64,000 nucleotides of DNA from Archivesica marissinica (Eukaryota; Mollusca; Bivalvia; Venerida; Vesicomyidae): assembly GCA_014843695.1 (NCBI GenBank), contig CM026397.1:50351799-50415798 (forward strand), read 5' to 3'. Shown piece after piece: positions 1-11,475 of the stretch. A model generated the notes under the pieces. The model did no database searches and was not told where the DNA came from. It saw only the letters and a program-made list of their open reading frames with translations. Both the position numbers and the translations under genes were made by a program. Every line of letters starts with the position of its first letter. The first letter of the stretch is position 1.

Positions 1-165
1 CCAAGATAAGAAATATTGTCAACAATATCCACATTTTTGCCATCGATATACCATTCATTATTTTGATTTTGTTTTCTCTTTTCGAATATGCAAATTTTGG
101 TTTTATTAATATTTATTTTACCAATTGTTCATACACTCAATATCACTTAATTTATTCTCCAAATA
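1..165 (-). pseudogene. Non-LTR retrotransposon RT fragment (post-motif C region), cut by window edge
   Basis: Read on the minus strand, this stretch encodes NINKTKICIFEK followed about 15 codons later by VDIVDNISYLG. That matches the reverse transcriptase region after the FADD motif, where LINE proteins carry an N-x-x-KT-K box and then a YLG box. Just upstream, ENKLSDIECMNNW sits in another frame, so there is at least one frameshift. The protein would continue beyond base 1. What is seen: motif order and spacing. What is inferred: a jockey/CR1-like LINE. It is a decayed relic and not expressed as a full protein. Confidence 0.65.
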
Positions 166-321
166 TTACTTCCATAGTGTTTGATAGTGAATTGCTGTAC
201 TCCAAAAATAAAAAATAGTTGCTATAATTGTCACAATATATTTATAACCATAGTACAAAGTTACTCCATGCAATATACATGTATAATGTTGTACAATGTA
301 ACTTAAACAAATCAGGTAATG

Positions 322-522
322 TTATCGAAATACAAAACGACATAAGCACATTGAATGCCAATTATTATATATATAACTTTCTAGTGTCTCCCGATTAAAA
401 CGTTGTTGTATCCATAATTTACATTTTGTCTTGAACATATTTAAAGATCTGGACGTCTTAATGTCCAATGGTAGACAATTCCATATATTTGGACCAGAAT
501 ATTCTAAAGATTTCTTGTACAT
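322..522 (-). pseudogene. LINE ORF2 C-terminal relic
   Basis: A 66-residue open frame contains SLEYSGPNIWNCLPLDIK, then SLNMFKTKCKLW. The Y-S-G-P-x-x-W-N-x-L-P-x-x-I pattern is the usual C-terminal signature of jockey/CR1-like LINE ORF2 proteins. Only this tail is present; no RT motifs precede it in frame. In sense order it lies upstream of the RT piece at 1-165, which is the wrong order for one element, so the two pieces come from different insertions. It is similar in kind to the C-terminus relic at 30.47-30.60 kb. Confidence 0.7.
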
Positions 523-1162
523 TTTTCACATCTAGGTCTTGGAATATAGAGATCAATAGTTGCAGCATATCACAATGTCACATATGTATGAATTATATAT
601 CATCAAGTGCCCAGTTGTTTTTGTTTATTCGCGTTATTTTGTTTATTTCCGGAACGCTAATGGCGCTACCACTTTCAATAGCATGTGTTGTATTTACGAG
701 GTACACGACGGAACTGTCAAACAGGAAATTGCCGCAAAAACAGGTATATAAGCACATTTTATTTCGTAAAAAAATAACATGTTGGTGCTTTCATTAACCC
801 CATTATTTATGCGTACTATTTAAAACTGTTAAACAGGGAAATATATGCTTGTTGTTGTAAAATAACCAATGCAATCGTCTGCTCGGTCACGTGACAGTCG
901 TGGTACAATGCCGTAGGACACATTCTACAGGTAAGTTCAAATAGGTTGTTCCCTTTAATAGCTTTTTTGATAGCAAATATTATTTTTTTATCTTTATGTT
1001 TGTTAAAAATGTGTTATTTTTCTTTAAATTTTTTACATTAATATTAATAAATCATTTGATTTTTGTATTCCAACAACTATGCACACTACTTAAGAATTGA
1101 CATGTTGTCGGGCTTGTTTCAGTGTATTAAATCAGAGGAGTATTTGCAATGATCATGATTAT
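523..1162. other. No gene recognised
   Basis: AT-rich sequence. The short open frames here (the longest about 109 codons) show no family motif. Confidence 0.5.
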
Positions 1163-1400
1163 CTATACTTAAGGACAAAAGTGTTGCCGGGGTAATTTTT
1201 ATATAAGCAATTAAAGTCAATAACAAGCAGTACCGAATTAAATATTATGAATCTAAATTGTGAATGTATCATACACATTCTCTGAAAAGTTGGTCAAAAT
1301 CAATTTAATGTTGTTATAATATTTAATGTCGTACTGCTTGTATTTTTACTTCAATTGCTGATATAAAAAATACTGGTGCAAAACTTGTGTCCGTAAGTGT
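1163..1400. repeat. Decayed foldback (inverted-repeat) element
   Basis: Left arm 1163-1262 and right arm about 1300-1400 are imperfect reverse complements: CAAGCAGTAC with AATATTA on the left answers TAATATT with GTACTGCTTG on the right. The pairing extends out to AAGGACAAAAGTGTT against AAAACTTGTGTCC. Arms of about 100 bp around a 40-bp centre suggest a MITE-like foldback. No target-site duplication was resolved. Confidence 0.6.
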
Positions 1401-2437
1401 ATATATATATATTTGTCTTTGTAAGGTTTAGTATTTGATATAAGAAGTTTCTCTAAATATTACATTAACATGGTATTTTCTACAATGGTCGACACATTCT
1501 TGTGAATTCACTGGATTGCATCGACCAGTAGAAACAAGCTAAGTGCGATGTTGCGAGTTTTGCTTCGCAGACTGCCAAGTTATTTCTTAGAATCCATTTA
1601 TTGTGACTTGCTATGCCATCAACACACACGTAAGACATGTTATATAAAAACAAATCAAAGTAAAATGCATGCATGAATTAGGGCCTTGTGGTTGGATTGT
1701 GTAATTGTTTGACACGTGGTACATTCTTTAATGCATTCAAAATGCAAATTGATTGCATTATTTCATGATAATAACGAACGTACATTAATCATTTACACAG
1801 GCACATACCACACATACATAGTTATACTTTTCTCAGTGACAGAAAACTCCATCTTACACGGCTTTGAAGCAGTGAAACATGGCATTTTCCCTGCCACTGG
1901 TTGCGTTTCGTATTCGTGTGCGGCTACATGCAAGTTTGTATTTTAGCTGTTTTCTGACTATCATGAACAGTTAATTATTAAGTAATATATTCTAATAAAT
2001 TTGTTTTGTCTGTAGTTTTTAATTTTGACAGCAACCATAAACAAACGTATTGAAAATTATACAGGAACTATTTCTTATTAAGGACGTTCACATTAACAGA
2101 AGTGGTTGTGTCACGTAGTACAATCGGGCAGCTAAAATGAATATAATTTGAAAACAAATATTATATTAGCCAAAGTCGGTGGAAATCATAAAAGAAAACG
2201 AAGATTTGTTTTTACTAGTGTAAGATAGGATTATATAATTATCATCACGTGATCAAATACAAATTTCGGTGATCCTATAAACACAAATAGCCTCCATTGA
2301 GTGTGCATTGATTGTAACATAAGTAGTTCGGAGATAAAAGTTCGTTTGACACTATAACACGAATGATCAACTTCCGGTTTATGTCAGTATTATTGCAATT
2401 AGAATCGAACCCGAAACTACACGCATAGTCATAGCAT
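1401..2437. other. No gene recognised
   Basis: AT-rich, with only short open frames that lack recognisable motifs. Confidence 0.5.
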
Positions 2438-2550
2438 AGTTTATACAAATCTAATTTCGCTAGATTGCGAAACATGTTCTTAGAACAGTTAATCGCCCTG
2501 GCTATCTCATTCATGTTGCAATACATCGCCATGATGGAGAGAGAGAGAAG
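2438..2550 (-). mobile_element. SINE-L 3' fragment (decayed)
   Basis: Contains the minus-strand SINE-L tail (TTATACAAATCTAATTTCGC, then GATTGCGAAACATGTTCTTA) and degraded body sequence up to CATCGCCATGATGGAGAGAG. The tRNA-like head is missing. Confidence 0.6.
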
Positions 2551-2678
2551 TGAGTGGATTTGAGAGTATTTTCCCAGGACACAATCACCGTGGTTTCATA
2601 GTTCGAACATATTACAACATCTCGAATATGAGACGGACTCCGTATACCTTACACAACGGAGAGTTCACAGTATTAACA

Positions 2679-2989
<311 letters not shown>

Positions 2990-3755
2990 TCTCTACATGC
3001 TACATTTGTATTGGAATTCAGCAACGACTATGCAATTAGATCTAATACCTATGGCGAATCATATGATGGCAATAGGCTGCTATAAACTTAAACCAATAAT
3101 AAAAAATATACATCATAGAGGTCGGTCTATCAGGGTGACTCGTGGGACCGGCATGCCACCTCAATACCGGCTAATGTCTAAATGTCTTTTGATTCATTTG
3201 TGTATTTTATTTATGTTCCCTATTGGCTTAAATCAATCGGACCGGAATTTACAAATCGATAAACATCGTGAAAGATTTTGAAGGTATTTGGTGAAGGCAG
3301 TAGTTAATTCTGAGGAAAAATACTTGTGTTCACACTGTATTATACAAAATCACTCTAAAAGAATGATAGACTGAAATTAAACAATGCATAATTATACTAG
3401 CATATATAATTATTATTTACATAATTATTAATAACAAAATGATAAACTACGAGGGAATGTGATAATATCCACTCGGGAAACAATTAAAATTACAATACAA
3501 AGGAGATAGCTTACATTATATGAATATAATTTAAAATTAGTACATAATATACGTCACTATATTGCGAATATTCTAAGATCAACTCTGAAGCTTTATCGTA
3601 TACAATGTCAGTTTGCTGTTCTGGAGTAGACCACCCACATTTCCTGGATTTATACCAGTATTCAACTCAGCAGTGTTTTTTAAAAGTTTATTTAACGTCA
3701 TGTTACAACCACTTCTTGTACAAAATATACAGAATAGAAATGAGGTACATCTACA
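2990..3755. other. No gene recognised
   Basis: AT-rich sequence without recognisable coding or repeat structure. Confidence 0.5.
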
Positions 3756-4255
3756 TGTTACCCATTTGAGCGACGGACAGTTTACTTAACAACACATTTC
3801 CTTGTCAGTGTGTGTGTGTTTTACGTTTATTTATCGTCACTACTGTTTGCCTATATGAGCGACGCCTCCAGAAGAGATTAGTCATTTTAGATTTTTGGAG
3901 GATAGTTTATGACACAGACAGATACCCATTCCAGAGTCTCCTCTGGTTCTTTTACGTGCCCCGTGTAAAGCACTGACACGAGACCTCGGTTTAACGTCCC
4001 ATCTGAAAGACTGTTAATTTTATTAGGGTCAGACGGGGGATCGAACCAGCGATCCCTGGATTACCAGTCCAGCGTGCTTCCTGGGCAGGCTCCAGCGGTG
4101 AACAAGTACTTGGTTCACAAACCTGCGTAATCGGTGGCAACTTTCTCACATATTTAAAATCATTTGTCATGTGTCCCTGCTAGGGAGTGAACTATGGTGC
4201 TGATGGAAGGTAGGTTCTAACAATAGTATGCGACTCAGCCACGGTGGATGTTCAC
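3756..4255 (-). mobile_element. SINE-S copy, interrupted by a nested SINE-T
   Basis: The hairpin-tail end (CCCATTTGAGCGACGG) and first body bases lie at 3756-3806. The rest of the body and a decayed head (to CTCAGCCACGGTGG) lie at 4078-4255. The uninterrupted homologue at 31.33-31.59 kb reads straight across the break, showing that 3807-4077 is an insertion. The tip of the hairpin tail is lost at the left. Confidence 0.7.
3807..4077 (-). mobile_element. SINE-T, nested in SINE-S, head truncated
   Basis: From right to left: box-B region (GGGGGATCGAACC), the anticodon arm, the body (CCATTCCAGAGTCTCCTCTG), and the 3' hairpin (TCGTCACTACTG...GAGCGACG) with a GT-rich tail. The first bases of the head (box A) are absent. 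A short TTCCT flank occurs on both sides and may be a residual target-site duplication. Confidence 0.85.
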
Positions 4256-4304
4256 TTCGATACTTCATCGGTCAAAACATGCGCATATGTCTGTGAAGTT
4301 CGCA

Positions 4305-4580
4305 AGCCTGTAGCCACACTGAGGCACACCGAGGCAATGCTTCAGTTAAAATTTCCAAAGCAAAAAAAAGGAAAAATTAAATAAATAAAATGCAAATAAT
4401 TATCCCTTTGCTGTAGAAAATGTTGACTGAAAGGTCAGTATATAGTTATACGTCTAAACTCATTAATCAGAAAAGCAGGCAATCGCTTCTATACCCAACA
4501 ATTTTAAGGGGGGAAATGCCCCCGGACCCCCCTATATTGGCTCTGTTGAAATTTTCCTCTGGCTAAGGTACTGGTTGGCT
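4305..4580 (+). repeat. Mini-element with GTAGCC...GGCTA ends, copy 1
   Basis: Homologous over its length to 37905-38150: both begin TAGCCACACTGAGGCACACC, pass through ACGTCTAAACTCATTA, and end CCTCTGGCTA. The ends are weak inverted repeats (GTAGCC / GGCTAC), compatible with a MITE of a cut-and-paste transposon. No coding capacity. Confidence 0.65.
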
Positions 4581-4598
4581 TGCAGATGGTAGTTGGGT

Positions 4599-4851
4599 AT
4601 TCAGAGGTTTTTTGGCGGATACACAGCCAGGTGTTTATTCAGATGTTTCTTTGCGAATACACAGCCAGGTGTTTTTTCCGATGTTTATTCGCGAATACAC
4701 AGCCAGGTGTTTTTTCCGATGTTTCTTCATGAATACACAGCCAGGTGTTTATTCACATGCTTCTTCGCGAATACACAGCCAGATGTTTATTGAGATGTTT
4801 CTTCGCGAATACAGAGCCAGGTGTTTATTCAGATGTTTATTCAGATGTTCA
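4599..4851. repeat. 38-bp minisatellite, about 6-7 units
   Basis: Units contain GAATACACAGCCAGGTGTTT followed by TTCAGATGTTTCTTCGC with a few substitutions. It starts just after the mini-element at 4305-4580. Three-phase open frames across it are repeat artefacts. Confidence 0.9.
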
Positions 4852-5242
4852 TTGGCGTATGTTTCATTTAGTTGCTTCACTGTTCACATATGCAAAAATG
4901 GTTACGTACATGTATTATGCTGGAATTATAAGGTATTGTAATTAACGACGACACGGCATTGCAGCGTCGAGACTAGCCCGCGAACAGGCGTCGATATATT
5001 TTGCCAGGTCAGTCATTTTGCCAGACGTTAAAATGTGAAAAATCGACAGATTAGAACCGAGGCTACGTCGAGACGGCATTAATTATATAACCTTATACCG
5101 ATATAGTAAATAGCTTCCATAGTCTGCTAACACGGTTATTATGTTTGTTGTTGGCTAGCTTGATAAATAAATAAATAGATCATATCCATTGACTTGTGTT
5201 TGTATTAATTAACACGGTGTTGTTTTATTTTATTTGTCTAGA
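4852..5242. other. No gene recognised
   Basis: AT-rich; nothing identifiable. Confidence 0.5.
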
Positions 5243-5410
5243 CGTGTCCCTGGTTTATTACGCCGTAAAAGAACCAGAGGAGATTCTGAAATGGGTCTCT
5301 CTCTGTATCATTGCACTAACCTCCAACAATATAAAACGACTAATCTCTTCAGGAGGCGTCGTTCATATGGGAAACCGGTAGCGACGATAAATAAACGTAA
5401 ATCACACACG
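5243..5410 (+). mobile_element. SINE-T, 5'-truncated
   Basis: Starts within the body (CCGTAAAAGAACCAGAGGAG) and keeps the 3' hairpin (GTCGTTCATATGGGAAACCG...AGCGACG) and the ATAAATAAACGT tail. The head and its Pol III boxes are missing. Confidence 0.85.
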
Positions 5411-5486
5411 CTTTGTATGCCAGTCTATATACACGCATCAATGGCGTATACACTATAAAGTGAATGTGGAATGTGACAATTTGCTC

Positions 5487-5780
5487 TACAGACGGATCTG
5501 TAGTCCAGTAGTAACACGCTGGACTGGTAATCTAGGGATCGCAGGTTCGATCCCCCGTCTGACCCTAATAAAATTAACAGTCTTTCAGATGGGACGTTAA
5601 ACCGAGGTCTCGTGTCGGTGCTTTACATCGTGCATGTAAAAGAACCAGAGGAGACTCTGGAATGGGTCCCTGTCTGTATCATTGCACTATCCTCCAAACA
5701 TCTAAAATGACTAATCTCTTCAGGAGGCGTCGCTCATATGGGCAACCGGTAGCGACGATAAATAAACGTAAAACACACAC
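5487..5780 (+). mobile_element. SINE-T, near full length with target-site duplication
   Basis: Best-bounded SINE-T, 294 bp. The head reads from ACAGACGGATCTGTAGTCC through an anticodon arm with loop CTGGTAA (anticodon GGT, Thr-like) to box B GGTTCGATCCC and the closing CCGTCT, which pairs with AGACGG at the 5' end. The body, a CGTCGCT...AGCGACG hairpin, ATAAATAAACGT and a CA-rich tail follow. The 11-bp duplication ACAATTTGCTC flanks it at 5476-5486 and 5781-5791, proving insertion by retroposition. Box B is intact. The tRNA-like head suggests Pol III transcription (inference). Confidence 0.93.
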
Positions 5781-5940
5781 ACAATTTGCTCACATTGATG
5801 TTGACTGTCAATTAAAAGTAAGCACCACATGCATGTTAAGATTCACGTTTTGATTTCTTTAATGCTAAACATTTGCATCCAATATGGGTAAAGATTCAAT
5901 CCATATGAGCAATCATAATCAAATGAAATAATAAATAACT

Positions 5941-7659
5941 TGATTTATAGGGAGATCCGTCGCACTGTGATATATAGGGAGTTCCGTCGCACTGTGATTT
6001 ATAGGGAGATATGTCGCACTGTGATTTATAGGGAGATCTGTCGCGCTGTGATTTATAGGGAGATCTGTCGCACTGTGATTTATAGGGAGATCTGTCGCAC
6101 TGTGATTTATAGGGAGATATGTCGCACTGTGATTTATAGGGAGATCAGTCGCACTGTGATTTATAGGGAGCTCTGTCGCACTGTGATTTATAGGGAGATA
6201 TGTCGCACTGTGATTTATAGGGAGATCTGTCGCACTGTGATTTATAGGGAGCTCAGTCGCACTGTGATTTATAGGGAGATCAGTCGCACTGTGATTTATA
6301 GGGAGATCTGTCGCACTGTGATTTATAGGGAGAACAGTCGCACTGTGATTTATAGGGAGATCTGTCGCACTGTGATTTATAGGGAGATCTGTCGCACTGT
6401 GATTTATAGGGAGATCTGTCGCACTGTGATTTATAGGGAGAACAGTCGTACTGTGATTTATAGGGAGATCTGTCGCACTGTGATTTATAGGGAGATCAGT
6501 CGCACTGCGATTTATAGGGAGATCTGTCGCACTGTGATTTATAGGGAGATCTGTCGCACTGTGATTTATAGGTAGGTCTGTCGCACTGTGATTTATAGGG
6601 AGATATGTCGCACTGTGATTTATAGGGAGATCTGTCGCGCTGTGATTTATAGGGAGATCTGTCGCACTGTGATTTATAGGGAGATCTGTCGCACTGTGAT
6701 TTATAGGGAGATCTGTCGCGCTGTGATTTATAGGGAGATCTGTCGCGCTGTGATTTATAGGGAGATCTGTCGCGCTGTGATTTATAGGGAGATCTGTCGC
6801 GCTGTGATTTATAGGGAGATCTGTCGCGCTGTGATTTATAGGGAGATCTGTCGCACTGTGATTTATAGGGAGATCAGTCGCACTGCGATTTATAGGGAGA
6901 ACAGTCGTACTGTGATTTATAGGGAGATCAGTCGTACTGTGATTTATAGGGAGAACAGTCGTACTGTGATTTATAGGGAGATCAGTCGTACTGTGATTTA
7001 TAGGGAGATCAGTCACACTGTGATTTATAGGGAGATCTGTCGCACTGTGATTTATAGGTAGGTCTGTCGCACTGTGATTTATAGGGAGAACAGTCGTACT
7101 GTGATTTATAGGGAGATCAGTCACACTGTGATTTATAGGGAGATCTGTCGCACTGTGATTTATAGGTAGGTCTGTCGCACTGTGATTTATAGGGAGATAT
7201 GTCGCACTGTGATTTATAGGGAGATCTGTCGCACTGTGATTTATAGGGAGATATGTCGCACTGTGATTTATAGGGAGATCTGTCGCACTGTGATTTATAG
7301 GGAGATATGTCGCACTGTGATTTATAGGGAGATCTGTCGCACTGTGATTTATAGGGAGATCTGTCGCACTGTGATTTATAGGGAGATCTGTCGCACTATG
7401 ATTTATAGGGAGATATGTCGCACTGTGATTTATAGGGAGATCTGTCGCACTGTGATTTATAGGGGGAGCAGTCGCACTGTGATTTATAGGGGGAGCAGTC
7501 GCACTGTGATTTATAGGGAGATCTGTCGCACTGTGATTTATAGGGAGATCTGTCGCACTGTGATTTATAGGGAGATCAGTCGCACTGTGATTTATAGGGA
7601 GATCTGTCGCACTGTGATTTATAGGGAGATATGTCGCACTGTGATTTATAGGGAGATCA
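5941..7659. repeat. 27-bp minisatellite, about 64 units
   Basis: The unit is GATTTATAGGGAGATCTGTC plus GCACTGT. Variants sit mainly at four or five positions (GATCTG, GATATG, GATCAG, GAACAG; CGCA, CGCG, CGTA). Since 27 is a multiple of three, both strands have long open frames with 9-residue periods. Most changes alter amino acids in every frame and none looks selected, so this is not called as coding. Confidence 0.96.
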
Positions 7660-8240
7660 TTAGACGCGGGATGCTTACACACAATGCCAAGTGCATTGTG
7701 GGTCAAAGGGAAATAGTAACCACGTGTATAACACACGAATGGTAGCGATACGTCATTGATTGCAGCATCAATGATGTATAGCTGTTCTCATAATGACGGA
7801 ACTTCACGGCAATGTTCGGATTTTACCGTTATCCAATTTAATGCTATCAATTGGACGCGGAAATAAACGGAAACTACCGGTCTTGTTCGTGATACCTAAT
7901 TAACATAAAGTAGTCCCCTTATTTACCCGGTTGTGTATATTTATCTCACACACCCTAAAACGGCACCAAAAACCTGTCTATTTGTGAGAAAAACGAGTCA
8001 TAGCTCTGTAGTTACAGTGAGAGCTAGGCAGAAAGCTGGCGTGTTACTCTATCCAGACGCCATATTTCGTCATCTGATTAATTAATGTTTGCAGGCTGGT
8101 GCATTCTAAATTAATAATTAATATAAACGTAGGTTGTTGTAATACTTGTTGTTCCATGGATTTTTCACCCAATACGATCACAGAGGGCCAAGAAATATAG
8201 GGCCACTGTAGTCATTACGCTGCGCCAGTAGTCGTTGGAA
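7660..8240. other. No gene recognised
   Basis: Sequence downstream of the 27-bp array without a recognisable gene or repeat. Confidence 0.5.
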
Positions 8241-8470
8241 CTCGTGATAGCGCAACGGTAGCGCGTTCGCTTCAGGTGCGAACGGCCCAGAGCCGCGTCT
8301 CGTTGGAGCCGTTACGAGTGTGTCCTTAGGCAATGCATATAAATTCCACATGCCTCTTCTCTCTCCCTCGTGGCGATGGATTCCATAAGAAATGCAGTCT
8401 CGAGAGTGATTAATATAAGTTGCAAGAACTTGTTTCGCAATCGATTTAAAATAAGTTTGTATGAACTATG
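8241..8470 (+). mobile_element. SINE-L, near full length
   Basis: tRNA-like head with TGATAGCGCAACGGTAGCGC and anticodon arm TTCGC-TTCAGGT-GCGAA (anticodon CAG, Leu-like but without a long variable arm). Box B is degraded. The body includes TGTCCTTAGGCAATGCAT and CTCTCCCTCGTGGCGATGG. The 3' tail GATTAATATAAGTTG ... AACTTGTTTCGCAATCG is shared with SINE-V. Confidence 0.85.
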
Positions 8471-8639
8471 TGTTTAGGTTTACTGTCAACAGCTCAGTTA
8501 TAATATTTTGGTGACTCGTCAGCAATTATTGATGGAGGAAGCCCCCAAGTGCCCCTCAGAGCAGTATTTACGTCACGTCATTGGCGTAACGGCGTCATTA
8601 ATTCTAAATGGAAACAAAAAACTGTGAAATGTCAACTGC

Positions 8640-9330
8640 TCATTCGATATTTTTATCGACCGCCGCGTAGTATGAGGAGGATATATGAATGTTCTCCGTC
8701 CGTCACAAATTCGTGTCGGCTCAAAACCGCGGAAGACTTTTTAGATTACTTTGCACAAATGTTACTCATATCGAGACATATCGTGTACAGAGCGCGTGCC
8801 TCAGTCTTGTTAGTTCAAGATCAATGTCGCAATTAATCTAAATGGATATTGTCCGTACCCACACAATAACTCTTAAACCACCAGAGGAATTTTAAAATGA
8901 CTCGGCGCTAATGTAATCCATATCGAGATGGTATGCGGAGCCTATTTTTCAGTCATGTCAGTTCAATGTGAAGGTCACATGTTAACTTACAATTCAACTG
9001 CTAGCATTCATATTTTTATGAACGTATATTGTTCAAATGGCTATTGTTCGTGTCCACTCCATAGGGCCTAACTCTTAAACCGCCAGAGGAATTTAAAAAT
9101 AACTTGGCAAACATGTTCTCCACATCGAGGTGTAAAGAGAGCGTATAGTTTCAGCCATGTATGTTAAAGTTGAAGGTCGCATGTTAACTACAGTTAACTA
9201 CAATGGCTATTTTTCATGTTCGCTTCATAAGTCGTGCACCACTGGAGTAATAATAAAGTGACGCAGCACACATGTTACCATAGTGACACGATGCACAGGA
9301 CAAAGGTCTGAGACATGCTGGTTCATTGTC
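8640..9330. repeat. Decayed long-unit repeat, 3-4 units of roughly 190 bp
   Basis: CTTAAACCACCAGAGGAATT at about 8872 recurs as CTTAAACCGCCAGAGGAATT at about 9073. Each is followed by similar ATGT...ATCGAG blocks and GAAGGTCACATGTTAAC / GAAGGTCGCATGTTAAC. Weaker copies lie before and after. Divergence is high, so this is an old dispersed repeat. Family unknown. Confidence 0.5.
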
Positions 9331-9344
9331 AGGGTAACAATTAT

Positions 9345-9602
9345 AGATTCTGTGTTCTAACAGTTACTTCGCTGGAAAAAGTAAGAGGAACTATACAATT
9401 ACTAGAGGAAGACCCCGGTGCAACTCCGAGACATATGACAGGCACTAACAAACCACTTGGTAGATCCATCGACTGCCGTAAGCCATCAGGATAGCTTCTC
9501 CACATGGAATAATTCAACACCCCTGTGTGATTCGAACCTACATCGGCTAGGGACACTTTCATTGAGATCAGTTATCTTATCCACTCGATCACGGAAACCA
9601 TT
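9345..9602 (-). mobile_element. SINE-D copy
   Basis: On the minus strand: head TTTCCGTGATCGAGTGGATA, box-B-like GTAGGTTCGAATCAC, then a body with AGCTATCCTGATGGCTTACG. It shares this order with copies at 12.34, 33.07, 35.04 and 58.70 kb. Confidence 0.7.
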
Positions 9603-10150
9603 CATGTAAAACAAGAGAAGTGTGCCTGATCCAGAACATGGAATGGAATAAAGTGAATACCCATGCTGATCAATACTGGCTAATATGTTGCGTCAAAGGA
9701 TATGAATCTATAGTCTCTTTTTTTATTTGCCTACCACAATACTGTCTACAACCCAGGTTGATACGCTGTTTGTTCCGATCTGATAGTACGTTTGCTGGTT
9801 TGATGCGATCAGGAGCGCGCATCAAACCAGAAAAAGCCGTATCATAACTAGTTCCTGAGTACAAACGCGTGTACAATCGGTGCTAGATTGTTTACTTCCC
9901 GTACGTAGCGTATCGGCGTATCAAATTTTACATTTGTTTGAAGTTTTGTGGTAATATTTCAATCGTGTTCGCATATCTAATTCAGTAAGTGTGATTTATT
10001 CGTGATAAATGGATAACGGAGAGCAGGATTTCGATTATTAAATGTTCTTCGGTCTCGATATCAAGTTACCTCGGGACGATACCTGCGCTAATATGAAACT
10101 AGCCACGTAATAACCTCTAAATATTAATATCAAATATCAGGATGTCTCAC
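9603..10150. other. No gene recognised
   Basis: Contains a local palindrome (GCGATCAGGAGCGCGCATC area, with TTTGCTGGTTTGATGCG answered by CATCAAACCAG) at about 9790-9830. No coding motif. Confidence 0.5.
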
Positions 10151-10162
10151 TTGCACATTACT

Positions 10163-10396
10163 AATTTAATTTATACAAATTTAGTTTAGTTCGATTACGA
10201 AACAAGTTGCTACAACTTATATGAATCACTCTCGAGACCTCATTCCTGATGGAATCCATCGCCACGAGCGTGAGAGAAGAGGCAATGTGGAATTTAAATG
10301 CCTTGCCTAAGGGCACAATCGTAACGGCTACAGCTGGGCTCAAACTCCGGACCTTTCGCGCCTAAAGCGAATGCTCTACTACTGCGCTCTCACAGC
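10163..10396 (-). mobile_element. SINE-L with target-site duplication
   Basis: Minus-strand SINE-L from tail (TTATACAAATTTAG; GATTACGAAACAAGTTGC) through body (AATTTAAATGCCTTGCCTAA) to head (ACTGCGCTCTCAC). The flanks TTGCACATTACT (10151-10162) and TTGTACATTACT (10397-10408) form a 12-bp target-site duplication with one mismatch. Box B is decayed (GCTCAAACTCC). Confidence 0.88.
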
Positions 10397-10408
10397 TTGT
10401 ACATTACT

Positions 10409-11475
10409 GCAAACAAGACTATTAGACATACATGTAATGTTTATATTCGGTTTCAGACTCGTGCGTTATATATCCATGCAATGCGCCAAATCCATTAAAT
10501 ATACCTAGGTCCATTAAGAAGAAGCTCGTAGTGATGACCTTCAACTATCGTATCAACACTGACACGTTCTATGAGTTCATTTATATCAGTAGCATTGTCA
10601 AGCAAGTCACCAGTTATTGCTTATTAAATAAATTGTCAGATATTTTATAATGTGCTTATCAGTAGGTTATTAACATTATCCATCACAGTTCACAGTTTGT
10701 TCCGCGGAATATATACGTACTCGAGATAGAAAAGTACAGAGAGTCGGACGGATGGGCGGTCGGGTGTGCAGGCAAGGCTGGGACGGACGGACGGACGGAC
10801 GGGCGGGCTGACGGGGATGGTATGGACATACGAACGGACGGACGGGCAGGCGGGGTCGTTGGGCAGACAGGCAGACAGACAGGCAGAGCTACATCATTGC
10901 CACCAAAATATTTAATCTGCATAGAATCGATTTTCAGTATCATGAGGATTCTATAGACTCGTTTTTAAATGAAAGAATAGTTGTGTCCAATTTTGTCCGA
11001 GTTTTCCTACATCGGGTTCTTCGGGACAGTTTGCATGGCTATAGCGTACATGTTCGGGGCTGTTGTTTGACATTTCAAAGAAATGAAAGATTAACCAAGT
11101 CGTTTCTATCAAATGTTGGTGTATTATCATCCATTTTCATTTTTTTCTTAAAACTTTTCTTAATTACTTTTTTTGGAATCATTTCAAGCGTAATTTCCTA
11201 CACATTTATATTGTATTACTTCCTCTGTGATACATGTAGTGGCATTCTAAATAATGAAGAACATTCGAAGATACGATTCTACGATTTCCGCAAGTCATGT
11301 TTTCTTCTAAGCGACTTTGACGGGTTTCCGAGTTCCTGGAATTAATTAGAACTTTCCTTCAAGTAATTCTAGTACATCTGACTTTCCTACGAATGGTTAT
11401 TGAATATTTTCCTGGATACGTGATTTTGGATGTCATGCTCCTCTGATTTGCAGGTACACATATAGGGCGTGGTCT
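10409..11475. other. No gene recognised; contains degenerate GACG/GACA repeats
   Basis: 10740-10890 is an imperfect purine-rich simple repeat (GGACGGACGG, GGGCGGGC, GGCAGACAG). The rest, including a 120-codon open frame near 11.0-11.35 kb rich in Phe, Leu and Ile, has no recognisable family. Confidence 0.5.

Noticed and set aside
5487..5560. Functional tRNA-Thr genes
   Set aside because: The tRNA-like heads continue into a conserved SINE body and 3' hairpin, are present in many copies with target duplications, and often lack box A.
5919..7745. 605-codon minus frame and three plus-strand frames with 9-residue periods
   Set aside because: Open on both strands over a 27-bp minisatellite. Unit variants change residues freely, with no sign of selection on a protein.
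10983..11345. 120-codon hydrophobic frame as a membrane protein exon
   Set aside because: Low-complexity Phe/Ile/Leu translation of T-rich DNA, with no splice or family support.
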